The position numbers were made by a program, and so were the translations under genes. The notes under the pieces are model-generated. The model made no database searches and was not told the origin of the DNA. It saw only the letters and a list, made by a program, of their open reading frames with translations. This document shows positions 16,808 to 26,458 of a stretch of 64,000 bases of DNA, one piece after another. Within the stretch, counting starts at the first letter, position 1. The number at the start of each line of letters is the position of its first letter. This stretch comes from Aggregatimonas sangjinii. Its GTDB lineage: Bacteria; Bacteroidota; Bacteroidia; Flavobacteriales; Flavobacteriaceae. The stretch spans positions 3,393,501 to 3,457,500 of the forward strand of contig NZ_CP040710.1 in assembly GCF_005943945.1 (NCBI RefSeq). The letters run 5' to 3'.

Positions 16808-18187
16808 TTAGTAATGGAAATGTTTACTTTCTTCAATAAACGGATTCCGTTTGGGTTGTAACGGTTGACTTGCCAATGCCCTGAAAATCCAGAATATGAA
16901 TAGTCCCGCAAAGAACAATATAGCCCCGATTTCAGGAATACCGATATACCATTGATCACCTACTGTTGCCGGCATGATGGCATTGAAAATATCCATATAG
17001 TGGCCTGCAAGTATTACGATACCGGCCATGATCACAAACCAATTGATGCGTTTGTAATCACTATTCATTAGCAGTAATACAGGAAATAGGAAATTCATGG
17101 CGACCATACCAAAAAACGGTAATTTATAATCCGCGATACGGGTTACATAATACGTTACCTCTTCGGGAATATTGGCGTACCAAATAAGCATGAACTGCGA
17201 GAACCAAAGGTATGTCCAGAATATACTGATACCGAACATGAACTTGGCCAAATCATGAATATGGCTATCGTTCACAAGTTCTAAATAGCCTTTTGATTTT
17301 AGGTAGACCGTTACCATCGCAATTACGGTAATGCCCGAAACGAACATACTGGCAAAAATATACCAACCAAAGAGTGTACTAAACCAATGTGGGTCTACGC
17401 TCATGATCCAGTCCCAAGACATCATAGACTCGGTGATCAAATAAAAGACCAAGAAAGCTGCCGAAATCCTAAAATTCATCTTGAAGTTGGAATCGTCGGT
17501 TGCTTCATCCTGTTTTAAGGATAATTTTCTAGAATACTCCCTGTAGAGTATCCATCCCCCTAAAAAGATGACTGCCCTTAAAAGAAAGAACCATCCATTC
17601 AAATAACCGGATTTACCTTGAATCAATTCATCGTGGGCCACTACTTCCGGGTCCATCCAAACGAACAAATGGTTCATATGTAACACCGATAGCACCAAGA
17701 TTACGAATACGATAATACCCCCGGGTACGATATAAGCCGTAATGCCTTCCATCACTCGAAATAAAAGTGGCGACCATCCTGCTTGCGCAGCTCGTTGTAT
17801 CGCATAAAACGCAAGAACGCCCAAAGCAATCATAAAGAAAAAGAAAGCCGCTACATAGAGCGCTGCCCATGGTTTGTTCTGTAACTGGTGCAATACATGT
17901 GTTTCATGCGACATAGCGTGTCCTGTCTCAACCTCTGCATCTTCCCCCCCTTCGGTATGCTCTCCCTCCTGTTCCAAAATAGGACCTCGGGCCACCCCTT
18001 CGCCTTCATCTAAATGCGGGACGGAAGACTCATGATCACCTTCGTGGCCATCTCCATGGGAAGCCACCATCTCCATGGCTTCCGCCTCGGTACTAGGTGC
18101 GGCGAGGAAACCCCAACCAATGCCTAGGGCGCCAACAACCATCAAAATAATGGAACCTAATTTTATTTTACTTGAAATCGTGTACAT
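16808..18187 (-). CDS. actF: Alternative Complex III membrane subunit ActF
   Basis: A 459-residue polytopic membrane protein, the second quinone-type subunit of quinol:cytochrome c oxidoreductase (related to ActC/NrfD). About ten membrane helices are predicted. After the first helix an extracytoplasmic insert of about 70 residues is very rich in His, Glu, Gly and Asp (HGDGHEGDHESS, then EGEHTEGGEDAE). The helices around FRISAAFLVFYLITESMMSWDWIMSVDPHW match the family. The gene is 13 bases after actE and 28 bases before coxB, inside one operon. Confidence 0.93.
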   Translation of the reverse strand: MYTISSKIKLGSIILMVVGALGIGWGFLAAPSTEAEAMEMVASHGDGHEGDHESSVPHLDEGEGVARGPILEQEGEHTEGGEDAEVETGHAMSHETHVLHQLQNKPWAALYVAAFFFFMIALGVLAFYAIQRAAQAGWSPLLFRVMEGITAYIVPGGIIVFVILVLSVLHMNHLFVWMDPEVVAHDELIQGKSGYLNGWFFLLRAVIFLGGWILYREYSRKLSLKQDEATDDSNFKMNFRISAAFLVFYLITESMMSWDWIMSVDPHWFSTLFGWYIFASMFVSGITVIAMVTVYLKSKGYLELVNDSHIHDLAKFMFGISIFWTYLWFSQFMLIWYANIPEEVTYYVTRIADYKLPFFGMVAMNFLFPVLLLMNSDYKRINWFVIMAGIVILAGHYMDIFNAIMPATVGDQWYIGIPEIGAILFFAGLFIFWIFRALASQPLQPKRNPFIEESKHFHY

Positions 18188-18200
18188 ATTATTCTATGTA

Positions 18201-18761
18201 TTATTTTGATAACTCTTCTTTCAGTTTCATTACGTATTCGGAAACCTGCCACATTTCATGGTTGTTCATCTGGGAAGCATATGCCCCCATGGCGTTCAGA
18301 CCATACTGCTGTACGTGATATGCAGTACCTACGGTGATGTTTCTCGCCGCATCATCATAGCTCGGAATGCCCAATATCTTTTCCTGCTTCACCAACCAAC
18401 CTTGTCCATCGCCCTTATCGCCATGACAAATAGCACAGTAAATCGTATACAACTGGCCACCAACAGCTAGATTCTCCTCGTTCTGTAGTGAATCTAACGG
18501 ACTTGCCTTTGCCCTCGCCAGCTCCTTACCTTCGGGAGTATTCTCAAATTCGTAGGGCATCCAACCGCGGGTTATCGTATGTTCCGGTGGTAACATTGCT
18601 TCTTGACCGCTTGGCAAAAAGTTAACTTCCTGATAGGTCTCATAGCCCACTGGCTCGTACATGTTCGGCATATACTGATAATTAGGCCTACTATTGTCGG
18701 CACAGCTCGCCATAAAGGCCACTAAGCTTACTACCAATCCTATTTTTATAAAACTGTTCAT
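18201..18761 (-). CDS. actE: Alternative Complex III monoheme cytochrome c subunit ActE
   Basis: A 186-residue lipoprotein cytochrome c. The signal ends in MASC (Cys20), so it is tethered to the outer face of the inner membrane. The single heme motif CAICH is near residue 109. A Met ligand probably lies in NAMGAYASQM near 157. It is expected to pass electrons from the complex to the oxidase CuA site. The gene starts 2 bases after actD ends. Confidence 0.94.
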   Translation of the reverse strand: MNSFIKIGLVVSLVAFMASCADNSRPNYQYMPNMYEPVGYETYQEVNFLPSGQEAMLPPEHTITRGWMPYEFENTPEGKELARAKASPLDSLQNEENLAVGGQLYTIYCAICHGDKGDGQGWLVKQEKILGIPSYDDAARNITVGTAYHVQQYGLNAMGAYASQMNNHEMWQVSEYVMKLKEELSK

Positions 18762-18763
18762 AT

Positions 18764-19294
18764 TTAATGAAGGTTTTTTTCTACTATATTGATTTCAACT
18801 GTACCGGTATCGGCCAATAAATCTTTCAATTCGTTCTCGTTATCGTGAATTTCTATTTCCATAATAAAATGGTCGTCCGTGGTTCTTACGTCGGGATTCT
18901 CGGCCTTCTTGAACGGCCATAGTCTACTTCTCATGTAGAAAGTAATCACCATTAAGTGCGCCGCAAAGAATACCGTAAGCTCGAACATAATGGGAACAAA
19001 GGCAGGCATATTCTCTATATAGCTGAAACTGGGCTTACCACCGATATCCTGAGGCCAATCTTCTATCATGATAAAGTTCATCATCAAAACAGCGACTCCC
19101 AAGCCAATACAGCCATAAATGAAAGAAGTAATCGCTATACGTGTGGGTGCAAGGCCCATCGCCTTGTCCAACCCGTGCACGGGAAAAGGACAATAAACCT
19201 CTTCGATATGATGCTTTGCTGCCTTGACCTTTTTCACGGCAAGCATCAACACATCATCGTCGTTGTAATAAGCATGTAAAACTTTAGATGCCAT
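18764..19294 (-). CDS. actD: Alternative Complex III subunit ActD (DUF3341)
   Basis: A 176-residue DUF3341 protein with two membrane helices (about 55-78 and 95-115) and cytoplasmic ends. The conserved YCPFPVHGLD near residue 35 and FELTVFFAAHLMV in the second helix identify the family. In known structures this subunit packs against ActC and ActF at the membrane. It lies 97 bases downstream of actC; the gap holds a small hairpin (TCTGC-ctgta-GCAGA near 19313) but no gene. Confidence 0.93.
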   Translation of the reverse strand: MASKVLHAYYNDDDVLMLAVKKVKAAKHHIEEVYCPFPVHGLDKAMGLAPTRIAITSFIYGCIGLGVAVLMMNFIMIEDWPQDIGGKPSFSYIENMPAFVPIMFELTVFFAAHLMVITFYMRSRLWPFKKAENPDVRTTDDHFIMEIEIHDNENELKDLLADTGTVEINIVEKNLH

Positions 19295-19391
19295 ATTTTA
19301 AAATTCAAGCCTGTCTGCCTGTAGCAGATTCAAGCGATTAATTACTATTTCTTATCAGTTTCAGCAACAAGACAATGGAGCCTTTAAAAGC

Positions 19392-21149
19392 CTATCGTTG
19401 TTTTTTATTGCTTAAAATCAACGCCTGTCCCGCCCAATCGTCACGTTCGGCGCGACCTGGGAATGCTTCCGTTATCGTGTCCAGCAAATCATATTCTTTC
19501 TGTGTCATTCGTGCCACTTGTGCAAAAGTGAAAATACCGATTTCATTCAAGGTCTTTTCCATTTTCGGCCCGATACCTTTTACTTTCTTCAAATCGTCGG
19601 CCGTTTCCTTAGTGGCATCAAAGGTGCCGATCGTACTTAAGAGTTCGTTCACTCCTTGTTTATCGCCTTTTGCCGGAACAACTTCTCCCATTAATACATC
19701 CTGCGTAACCAATTCATCCTTCGGGATTATAGGTGTCCTGCTTTGCGGGATTTGATACAACGGCTTGCCCGCATCACGGAGTTTTTTATATTTTTCACCG
19801 GAAGACTTTAAAATCGATTTTACTTCCGCTTGCGCAATAACCGGGAAGGTTCTCGCATATAATAGGAACAACACGAAAAAGAATCCGATGGTACCGATAA
19901 AGATTCCAATATCCACGAAAGTGGGAGAGAACATCGTCCAAGAAGAAGGGAGGTAATCCCTATGCAAAGAGGTAACAATAATCACGAAACGCTCGAACCA
20001 CATACCGATATTAACTATAATCGAGATAAAGAAAGAGAACATAATGCTCGTACGCAATTTCTTGAACCACATGAACTGCGGCGAGAACACATTACAAGTC
20101 ATCATAGACCAGTACGCCCACCAATAAGGCCCGGTAGCCCTATTCAAGAAGGCATATTGTTCATATTCCACTCCAGAATACCAAGCCATAAACAACTCGG
20201 TAATATACGCACAACCCACAATAGAACCCGTTAACATGATTACGATGTTCATCAGTTCAATATGCTGTACGGTAATATAATTTTCGAGGTTGCACACTTT
20301 CCGCATAATGATCAAAAGCGTGTTTACCATCGCAAAACCCGAAAAAATCGCTCCAGCAACAAAATATGGTGGGAATATCGTTGTATGCCATCCAGGAATT
20401 ACCGAGGTGGCAAAATCGAAGGATACAATGGTGTGTACCGAAAGTACCAGCGGTGTTGCCAAACCTGCCAAGACCAAGGATACTTCCTCGAATCGTTGCC
20501 AGTCTTTTGCACGACCACTCCAACCGAAACTTAACAGACTGTATATTTTCTTTTGAAAAGGCAAGATCGCACGGTCCCGCAACATGGCGAAATCGGGTAA
20601 CAAACCAGTCCACCAGAAAACCAATGAAACGGAGAGATAGGTCGAAATCGCAAATACATCCCAAAGCAAAGGCGAGTTAAAGTTAACCCACAGTGAACCG
20701 AATTGATTCGGAATAGGAAGTACCCAATAGGCCAACCAAGGACGACCCATGTGTATGATCGGAAACAGACCTGCCTGTATTACCGAAAAGATGGTCATCG
20801 CTTCCGCGGAACGGTTGATCGCCATTCTCCACTTCTGACGGAATAAGAGCAGTACCGCCGAAATAAGCGTACCGGCATGACCGATACCTACCCACCAAAC
20901 AAAATTGGTAATATCCCAAGCCCAGTTTACGGTTTTGTTCAGACCCCAAGTACCGATACCTGTGGATATCGTGTAGATAATACACCCTACTCCCCAAAGA
21001 AATGCGATAAGCGCAATGGAAAAAACAATCCACCAATGCTTATTCGCCTTGCCCTCGACAGGAGCGGCAATATCCACGGTTACATCGTGGTAGCCTTTGT
21101 CCCCAGTTACTAAGGGTCTTCTAATAGGTGCTTCGTAATGCGACGCCAT
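19392..21149 (-). CDS. actC: Alternative Complex III quinol-oxidising subunit ActC with C-terminal HhH domain
   Basis: A 585-residue protein. Residues about 40-450 form the ten-helix NrfD/PsrC-like membrane domain that binds menaquinol (HAGTLISAVLLLFRQKWR, then HMGRPWLAYW and SVHTIVSFDFA). A cytoplasmic tail follows. Residues 517-585 are a helix-hairpin-helix domain, ADDLKKVKGIGPKMEK with FTFAQVARMT. Plain NrfD-type ActC is around 100 residues shorter. The same tail type occurs on ribosomal protein S2 in this window. The tail could dock to a partner or bind nucleic acid; neither is shown. Confidence 0.94.
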   Translation of the reverse strand: MASHYEAPIRRPLVTGDKGYHDVTVDIAAPVEGKANKHWWIVFSIALIAFLWGVGCIIYTISTGIGTWGLNKTVNWAWDITNFVWWVGIGHAGTLISAVLLLFRQKWRMAINRSAEAMTIFSVIQAGLFPIIHMGRPWLAYWVLPIPNQFGSLWVNFNSPLLWDVFAISTYLSVSLVFWWTGLLPDFAMLRDRAILPFQKKIYSLLSFGWSGRAKDWQRFEEVSLVLAGLATPLVLSVHTIVSFDFATSVIPGWHTTIFPPYFVAGAIFSGFAMVNTLLIIMRKVCNLENYITVQHIELMNIVIMLTGSIVGCAYITELFMAWYSGVEYEQYAFLNRATGPYWWAYWSMMTCNVFSPQFMWFKKLRTSIMFSFFISIIVNIGMWFERFVIIVTSLHRDYLPSSWTMFSPTFVDIGIFIGTIGFFFVLFLLYARTFPVIAQAEVKSILKSSGEKYKKLRDAGKPLYQIPQSRTPIIPKDELVTQDVLMGEVVPAKGDKQGVNELLSTIGTFDATKETADDLKKVKGIGPKMEKTLNEIGIFTFAQVARMTQKEYDLLDTITEAFPGRAERDDWAGQALILSNKKQR

Positions 21150-21183
21150 AGACTTCTATTATAGTTACTTTCTAATTATTGGT

Positions 21184-24100
21184 TTAAGCTTCGTCGGTAT
21201 TCCTTACCTTAACATGATAGAAAACATTCGGTTTCGTACCCACACTCTCCAAGAGATGGTACATACGATCGCTTTCCGCCAATTCGGCAATCTTACTTTC
21301 TTTATCGTTGACATCGCCAAAGACAATCGCTCCGTTGGAACAAGCCGATGAACAAGCTGTTTGGAACTCGCCATCTTTGATGACACGACCGTCTCTTTTC
21401 GCATCCAAAATCGTCTTTTGCGTTTTTTGGATACACATCGAACATTTTTCGATAACCCCACGCGAACGTACGTTTACATCGGGATTGACAACCATTTTCC
21501 CCAAATCATTGTTCATATGGTAATCGAACTCATCGTTGTTGTTGTACAAGAACCAGTTGAAACGACGTACCTTATACGGGCAGTTATTGGCACAATATCG
21601 TGTACCTACACATCTGTTGTAGGCCATGTGGTTTTGACCTTGACGGCTATGCGATGTGGCCGCAACAGGACAAACCGTTTCACATGGCGCATGATTACAG
21701 TGCTGGCACATGACAGGCTGGAAGGCCACTTGCGGGTTTGCCGCCGGATCTTCCAATTCTCCGAAACCACCTAGGGAACCTTTATCCCCGGATAAGCCAT
21801 CAAATTCGTCCTTCTTGATATCATCTTGCTCGAAGGTGTCTTCCGAAGAATAGTACCTATCGATACGCAACCAGTGCATATCCCTTGAACTTCTCACTTC
21901 CTGCTTTCCGACTACGGGAACATTGTTCTCGGCATGACAGGCGATTACACAAGCTCCACATCCGGTACAAGCATTCAAATCGATGGACATATTAAAGTGA
22001 TGCCCTATCGAACGATCGAAACTATCCCAAAGGTCTACGCTCGTTGCCGGTACTTCCTGGTGATCTAAAGAAACCACGGGTACCTCATTCCATTCCGAAT
22101 GGTTTTTCGTGTTGAAAATCTCCAAGGTCGTTTCCTTGATGACATCACCCCTACCCATCAAGGTTTTATGCAATTGAATACAGGCAAACTCATGGTTTCC
22201 TGCGGCTTTTTCAACCGTGACCGATTGAATACTTTTAAAATCCTGATATAAGGGATAGGCGTTGACACCAGTCTGCATTTCTGATTTCATACCGGCCTTC
22301 TTGCCATATCCAAAAGACAAACCGACCGAACCTACTGCCTGCCCAGGCTGAATAATGACCGGTACATTGTTTACCGTAACCCCGTTCACGGTCACGTTGG
22401 CGTAACTACCATCTAGACCGCCATTGGCGACATTTTCATTTTCAAGCCCCATTTTTTCCGCATCGGCTTTGGAAACAGTGATGTAATTGTCCCAAGACAC
22501 CCGCGTAATCGGATCGGGAAACTCCTGCAACCAAGGGTTGTTCGCCTGACGGCCATCGCCCATTCCTACTTTGGAATACAAGGTCAATTCCATGCCCTCT
22601 ATATTGGCATTCGCCAATTCGCGTACCGCAGTGGCTATGGAAATAGTAGAAACGTTTGTAGATTCGCTTTCAACGGTAGTTTCCGACTCCTCCTTATCTT
22701 CTTCCTGTGCTGCGATTACAACGGGGTCGGCCTCCAAGGCATCCACATCCATCATCATCCCATTTGATGCAGTATATACCCCATCGTGCAAAGCTTTATT
22801 CCAGTCGCTACCGTTTAAAATGAAAGAGCTCCAGGTTTCTTTGATGTAATCGTAATAGGTTTTATCGCTACCCATCCAAGTCAACAGGACAGACTGAAAT
22901 TGTCTGGTATCGAACAACTCCCGAATGGTGGGTTGCACTAGACTGTAATGACCCTTTTTTATCTGCACATCGCCCCAAGATTCCAAATAGTGATTGGCTG
23001 CAGCCGTATATTGTACGACTTCCGCCGTTTCGTTATAGTTGGTAGAAAACAGTACGGACAAGTCTACACTCTTGAGTCCTTCTACAAAATCCGCCGAGTT
23101 TGGCAGGCTGTATACCGGATTCACACCATCCATTATCAGCGCACCTACCCTTCCGGCCTTCATATCGGCGATCAAAGTATTTACCGCCTTGCTATTTCCT
23201 TGACGTACGTAGCGGGGTGCTTTCGCATCGAAAGCGTTACTACCCAACATTTCGTTTATGGCGAGAACGACCGCCTGAGCGTTTACATCGTCGATTCCGG
23301 ATACCACAACGGCACCGTTTCTATTTTTTCTTATTTCCGCTACGGCGGCATCCAAAGCCCGTCCAACATTTTCAGGAAGTTCGCCACCGGCAGAAGTCCC
23401 ATTCAATTTGGCGTACAAATTGGCCAAGGCGATCATCTGCATCGAAGGTGTTAACGGAATGCGCTTATCGGCGTTCGCACCGGTAAGCGTCATATTCGCC
23501 TCGAATTGTATGTGTTTGGACATTTTCCCGTTCTTGGGGATACGCCCTTTTGAATAACTGCTATCAAAACCACCACCCTGCCAGTCGGAAAGGAAGTCCG
23601 CACCGAACGAAACAATGATATCGGCTTTTTCAAAATCGTAATCGGCCAAGGCCCGTTCGCCATAGCGCGCTTCGAAAGCCGTTAGTGCGGCATCTTCCGA
23701 AATCGCATCATAGGTCACGTGTTTTACGTTACCATTCGTGGCGGCAAGTTCAGAAACCAATCTTGACGTTGATGGGCTAGCGTAAGTCTGCGTTAAAAAT
23801 GCTACTTGCTTGCCACTTTGCATTGCCAGTTTCGCCGCTACGTCGATCTCGTTCCAGTCAACACTCTCGCCCCCTTTCATAGGTCCTTGCAATCGCGTAC
23901 TATCGTACAAACCAAGTACCGAAGCTTGCACTCTGGCATTTGCCCCACCACTAATAGTTGCGTCGGTGTTATTCTCTACTTTGATCGGTCGACCTTCTCG
24001 GGTCTTGATCAGGATATTGGCAAAATCGAAGCCGTTGGCAATAGTAGTCGCATAAAAATTCGCAACCCCGGGAACGATCATATCAGGCTGCACCACGTAA

Positions 24101-24339
24101 GGAATGGACTTGATTACAGGACCTTCACAAGCAGCCAAAGTAGCTGCCGCGGTACTGAAACCAACATACTTCAAAAAATCCCTACGGTTCGTCTGAGTGG
24201 AAGAAAGGGTTTCCTTGTCGCCCAAAAACTCATCAACGGGTATCTGCTCTGTAAATTCGTTCTGTCTTAGCGCCTCAACAATGGAATCGTTGGGATTTAA
24301 CTCCGCTTCGTTCTTCCAGTATTTTTTGTTTGATGCCAT
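21184..24339 (-). CDS. actB: Alternative Complex III iron-sulfur subunit ActB
   Basis: A 1051-residue exported protein that fuses an N-terminal molybdopterin-oxidoreductase-like domain (cofactor probably absent in this family) to a C-terminal ferredoxin domain. The N-terminus has a Tat-like NRRDFLKYVGFS (Arg52-Arg53) followed by LAAC (Cys71), suggesting a Tat lipoprotein signal. Four Fe-S cluster motifs are visible near the end: CTGCGACVIAC, CQHCNHAPCETVCP, CVGTRYCANNCP, and CSMCIQ with CSSACSNGA. An acidic low-complexity insert lies near residues 545-565. It conducts electrons from ActC toward ActA. The gene is 33-34 bases from its neighbours. Confidence 0.95.
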   Translation of the reverse strand: MASNKKYWKNEAELNPNDSIVEALRQNEFTEQIPVDEFLGDKETLSSTQTNRRDFLKYVGFSTAAATLAACEGPVIKSIPYVVQPDMIVPGVANFYATTIANGFDFANILIKTREGRPIKVENNTDATISGGANARVQASVLGLYDSTRLQGPMKGGESVDWNEIDVAAKLAMQSGKQVAFLTQTYASPSTSRLVSELAATNGNVKHVTYDAISEDAALTAFEARYGERALADYDFEKADIIVSFGADFLSDWQGGGFDSSYSKGRIPKNGKMSKHIQFEANMTLTGANADKRIPLTPSMQMIALANLYAKLNGTSAGGELPENVGRALDAAVAEIRKNRNGAVVVSGIDDVNAQAVVLAINEMLGSNAFDAKAPRYVRQGNSKAVNTLIADMKAGRVGALIMDGVNPVYSLPNSADFVEGLKSVDLSVLFSTNYNETAEVVQYTAAANHYLESWGDVQIKKGHYSLVQPTIRELFDTRQFQSVLLTWMGSDKTYYDYIKETWSSFILNGSDWNKALHDGVYTASNGMMMDVDALEADPVVIAAQEEDKEESETTVESESTNVSTISIATAVRELANANIEGMELTLYSKVGMGDGRQANNPWLQEFPDPITRVSWDNYITVSKADAEKMGLENENVANGGLDGSYANVTVNGVTVNNVPVIIQPGQAVGSVGLSFGYGKKAGMKSEMQTGVNAYPLYQDFKSIQSVTVEKAAGNHEFACIQLHKTLMGRGDVIKETTLEIFNTKNHSEWNEVPVVSLDHQEVPATSVDLWDSFDRSIGHHFNMSIDLNACTGCGACVIACHAENNVPVVGKQEVRSSRDMHWLRIDRYYSSEDTFEQDDIKKDEFDGLSGDKGSLGGFGELEDPAANPQVAFQPVMCQHCNHAPCETVCPVAATSHSRQGQNHMAYNRCVGTRYCANNCPYKVRRFNWFLYNNNDEFDYHMNNDLGKMVVNPDVNVRSRGVIEKCSMCIQKTQKTILDAKRDGRVIKDGEFQTACSSACSNGAIVFGDVNDKESKIAELAESDRMYHLLESVGTKPNVFYHVKVRNTDEA

Positions 24340-24372
24340 ACGTTTATCTCTGTATTTAGCTGATCGTTCTGA

Positions 24373-25752
24373 TTAATAGTGACACTTTCCGCATTCCAGA
24401 CCACCCATTTGTGCGGCAGTAAGGTTTTCCACTCCATATTTCTTCGAAAGCTCTGCGTGTATTTTTTCGTAATACGCATTGCCTTCGACCTTCACATTCG
24501 TCTCTCGGTGGCAATTGATACACCAACCCATGGTCAGTGGCGAATACTGGTACATGATTTCCATCTCTTCTACAGGACCGTGACAGGTCTGACACTCGAT
24601 ACCGGCGACCGATACGTGCTGCGAGTGGTTGAAGTAGGCGAAATCAGGGAGGTTGTGAATGCGAACCCATTCCACTGGCTCGCTTTCTCCGGTGTATTTT
24701 TGATTCTCCTCGTCCCAGCCAACGGCCTTGTACAATTTTTTGATCTCTTTGGTGTAGAACTCATTGGTGTAACCGTTCGCCAAATCTTCCTGACTCGGCC
24801 CATCGGCAGTACCTTTGTATTCATAGATACTCTTATGGCAGTTCATACAAACGTTCAAGGAAGGAATACCTGAATGCTTCGATACCCTTGCGGAGGAATG
24901 ACAATATTTACATTCGATTTTATTGACACCTGCATGTATCTTATGCGAATAATGAATGGGTTGAATCGGAGCGTACCCTTGATCCACACCCACTTGCATC
25001 ATCCAACCGTACGCGAAATACGCACTACCGAGCAAGAGGAAAATTACGGTAACCAAGACCAAGAATTGGTTTTGCACAAAGGCTTTCCAAATCGGTTTTC
25101 TTTTGACCGTGGCCTCCTGTTCAACGACCACTCCGTTCGCCTCGGCGATTCTTCGAAGGGTTTTGTTTACGGCGAACAACATGAAGACCAGCATACCGAA
25201 CACCAACACCAAGGCCCCTAGAATGATTTCGTTGGAGATTCCTGACGTTGCACCAACAGCAACATCCACTTCACCGCCTGGCGGAGGAGGCGGCGGCGGT
25301 GGAGTAGGCGCAGCAGTATATGCCAAAATATTATCGATATCCTCGTTCGAAAGCGTCGGGAAAGCGGTCATGGCCGCTTGGTTGTATTCGTTGTAAATTT
25401 TAACGGCATATGCGTCACCGGACTTAATCATACCAGGGCTGTTCTTGATCCAACGGTACAACCACTCCTTGTCCAAACCTTCTTCCTCGGCCAATCGCGT
25501 CTCTACATTCGCAAGTGCAGGTCCGGTCATTTTACGATTCAGGGCATGACAAGCAGCACAGTTTTGATTGAAAAGCGACTTTCCCTTAACAGGATCCGCA
25601 TCCGATCCGGCGGCAGCTTCCTGAGCAGGAGCAACGGCCTCTTCCGTAGGGGTTGGTTCCTGAGCATTAAGTGAAATAGAAAAGAGTAGAAAAACTAACA
25701 GGCTAACTGTTAAAACCTTAGGTAGTCGATGGCGATTAAAAACCTTCTTCAT
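24373..25752 (-). CDS. actA: Alternative Complex III multiheme cytochrome c ActA, six CXXCH
   Basis: A 459-residue cytochrome and the first gene of the operon. After a signal peptide (cleavage near residue 30) an N-terminal monoheme domain carries CAACH (65-69). A Pro-rich linker (149-158) and two membrane helices (about 173-195 and 229-250) follow. The pentaheme part has CKYCH 281, CMNCH 302, CQTCH 387, CINCH 411 and CGKCH 454. The basic family plan is pentaheme, so this form has an added N-terminal heme domain that could reach the oxidase or a soluble cytochrome. Confidence 0.95.
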   Translation of the reverse strand: MKKVFNRHRLPKVLTVSLLVFLLFSISLNAQEPTPTEEAVAPAQEAAAGSDADPVKGKSLFNQNCAACHALNRKMTGPALANVETRLAEEEGLDKEWLYRWIKNSPGMIKSGDAYAVKIYNEYNQAAMTAFPTLSNEDIDNILAYTAAPTPPPPPPPPGGEVDVAVGATSGISNEIILGALVLVFGMLVFMLFAVNKTLRRIAEANGVVVEQEATVKRKPIWKAFVQNQFLVLVTVIFLLLGSAYFAYGWMMQVGVDQGYAPIQPIHYSHKIHAGVNKIECKYCHSSARVSKHSGIPSLNVCMNCHKSIYEYKGTADGPSQEDLANGYTNEFYTKEIKKLYKAVGWDEENQKYTGESEPVEWVRIHNLPDFAYFNHSQHVSVAGIECQTCHGPVEEMEIMYQYSPLTMGWCINCHRETNVKVEGNAYYEKIHAELSKKYGVENLTAAQMGGLECGKCHY

Positions 25753-25838
25753 ATTTAAATATTTCTAACACGATTTTGGTACGGTTTTTAATGTTTATGG
25801 GGAATAAACCCGCTTAATTAACGTTCCTAAATCGAACG

Positions 25839-25846
25839 CAAAAATA
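25839..25846 (-). promoter_or_regulatory. Predicted -7 box of the act-cox operon
   Basis: The minus strand reads TATTTTTG, a perfect TAnnTTTG element, 86 bases before the actA start. The -33 position reads TTTTC rather than TTTG, so the call rests on the -7 box and its place upstream of the first operon gene. Confidence 0.5.
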
Positions 25847-25946
25847 CGACATAGACTTTATTTTGAAAATCTTAACGGATTGATAATTTCTAATTTATAA
25901 TAGTTCTAAATAAGAGGTATTTTATTCTGTTTAGACTTTAAAAAAT

Positions 25947-25954
25947 TACTTTTG
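25947..25954 (+). promoter_or_regulatory. Predicted -7 box of the SPOR gene
   Basis: TACTTTTG matches TAnnTTTG and lies 33 bases before the ATG. A -33 element (GTTTAG near 25929) is weak. Confidence 0.45.
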
Positions 25955-25987
25955 TAAAGTACACATTAATCCAAGTCACCGCACGAC

Positions 25988-26350
25988 ATGAAAGCACTCG
26001 CATACATTACGTTTACAGTACTTACCCTCAGTTTTACCCATGCTCAGAAGGGAAAAGTAAATATTGAACAAGACGAAAGAATTACCGAGTTGTTGGAGGT
26101 ATATAAATCAGCAATTGAAAACTCGGGATATTATCGAATTCAAGTAGGTTTTGGCACTTATGCAAGAGCCCAACGTATTAAATCGGAGGTCGATGTAGAC
26201 TTCCCTGGATTGTACTCGAAAATTGATTTCGATTCCCCGACGTATAGGGTAAGAGTGGGGCGTTTTAAAACCAAAATCGAAGCTGAACGAAAGTTCAATG
26301 AAGTACGTAAGAAGTACCCACAGGCGATGCTTTTAAAACCTAGCAAATAG
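25988..26350 (+). CDS. SPOR-domain periplasmic protein
   Basis: A 120-residue protein with a signal peptide (cleavage after HAQ near residue 19). Residues about 45-117 form one SPOR domain (YYRIQVGFGTYARAQRIKSEV, then YRVRVGRFKTKIEAE). SPOR domains bind denuded peptidoglycan at division sites. With nothing else in the protein it may be a small septal or cell-wall binding factor. It is convergent with infB and ends before a shared terminator. Confidence 0.88.
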   Translation: MKALAYITFTVLTLSFTHAQKGKVNIEQDERITELLEVYKSAIENSGYYRIQVGFGTYARAQRIKSEVDVDFPGLYSKIDFDSPTYRVRVGRFKTKIEAERKFNEVRKKYPQAMLLKPSK

Positions 26351-26394
26351 GTATATCGCCCTTAAAATATGGCGATTTTCGGCCCTAAAATAAT

Positions 26395-26430
26395 AAACCT
26401 CACAGCTCTTAAAGACCTGTGAGGTTTTTT
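26395..26430. terminator. Bidirectional terminator between SPOR gene and infB
   Basis: An 11-bp perfect stem (26395-26405 with 26417-26427) with an 11-base loop is followed by a run of T to 26430. It serves the SPOR gene well and infB less well, since the minus-side tail is TTTATTA. Confidence 0.85.
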
Positions 26431-26458
26431 TATGTTCAAATGCTCCGAAAAAAAGACC

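Noticed and set aside
22948-23454. Several ORFs antisense to actB (also 23806-24270)
   Set aside because: The long actB gene leaves open antisense frames; the products have shadow-type composition.
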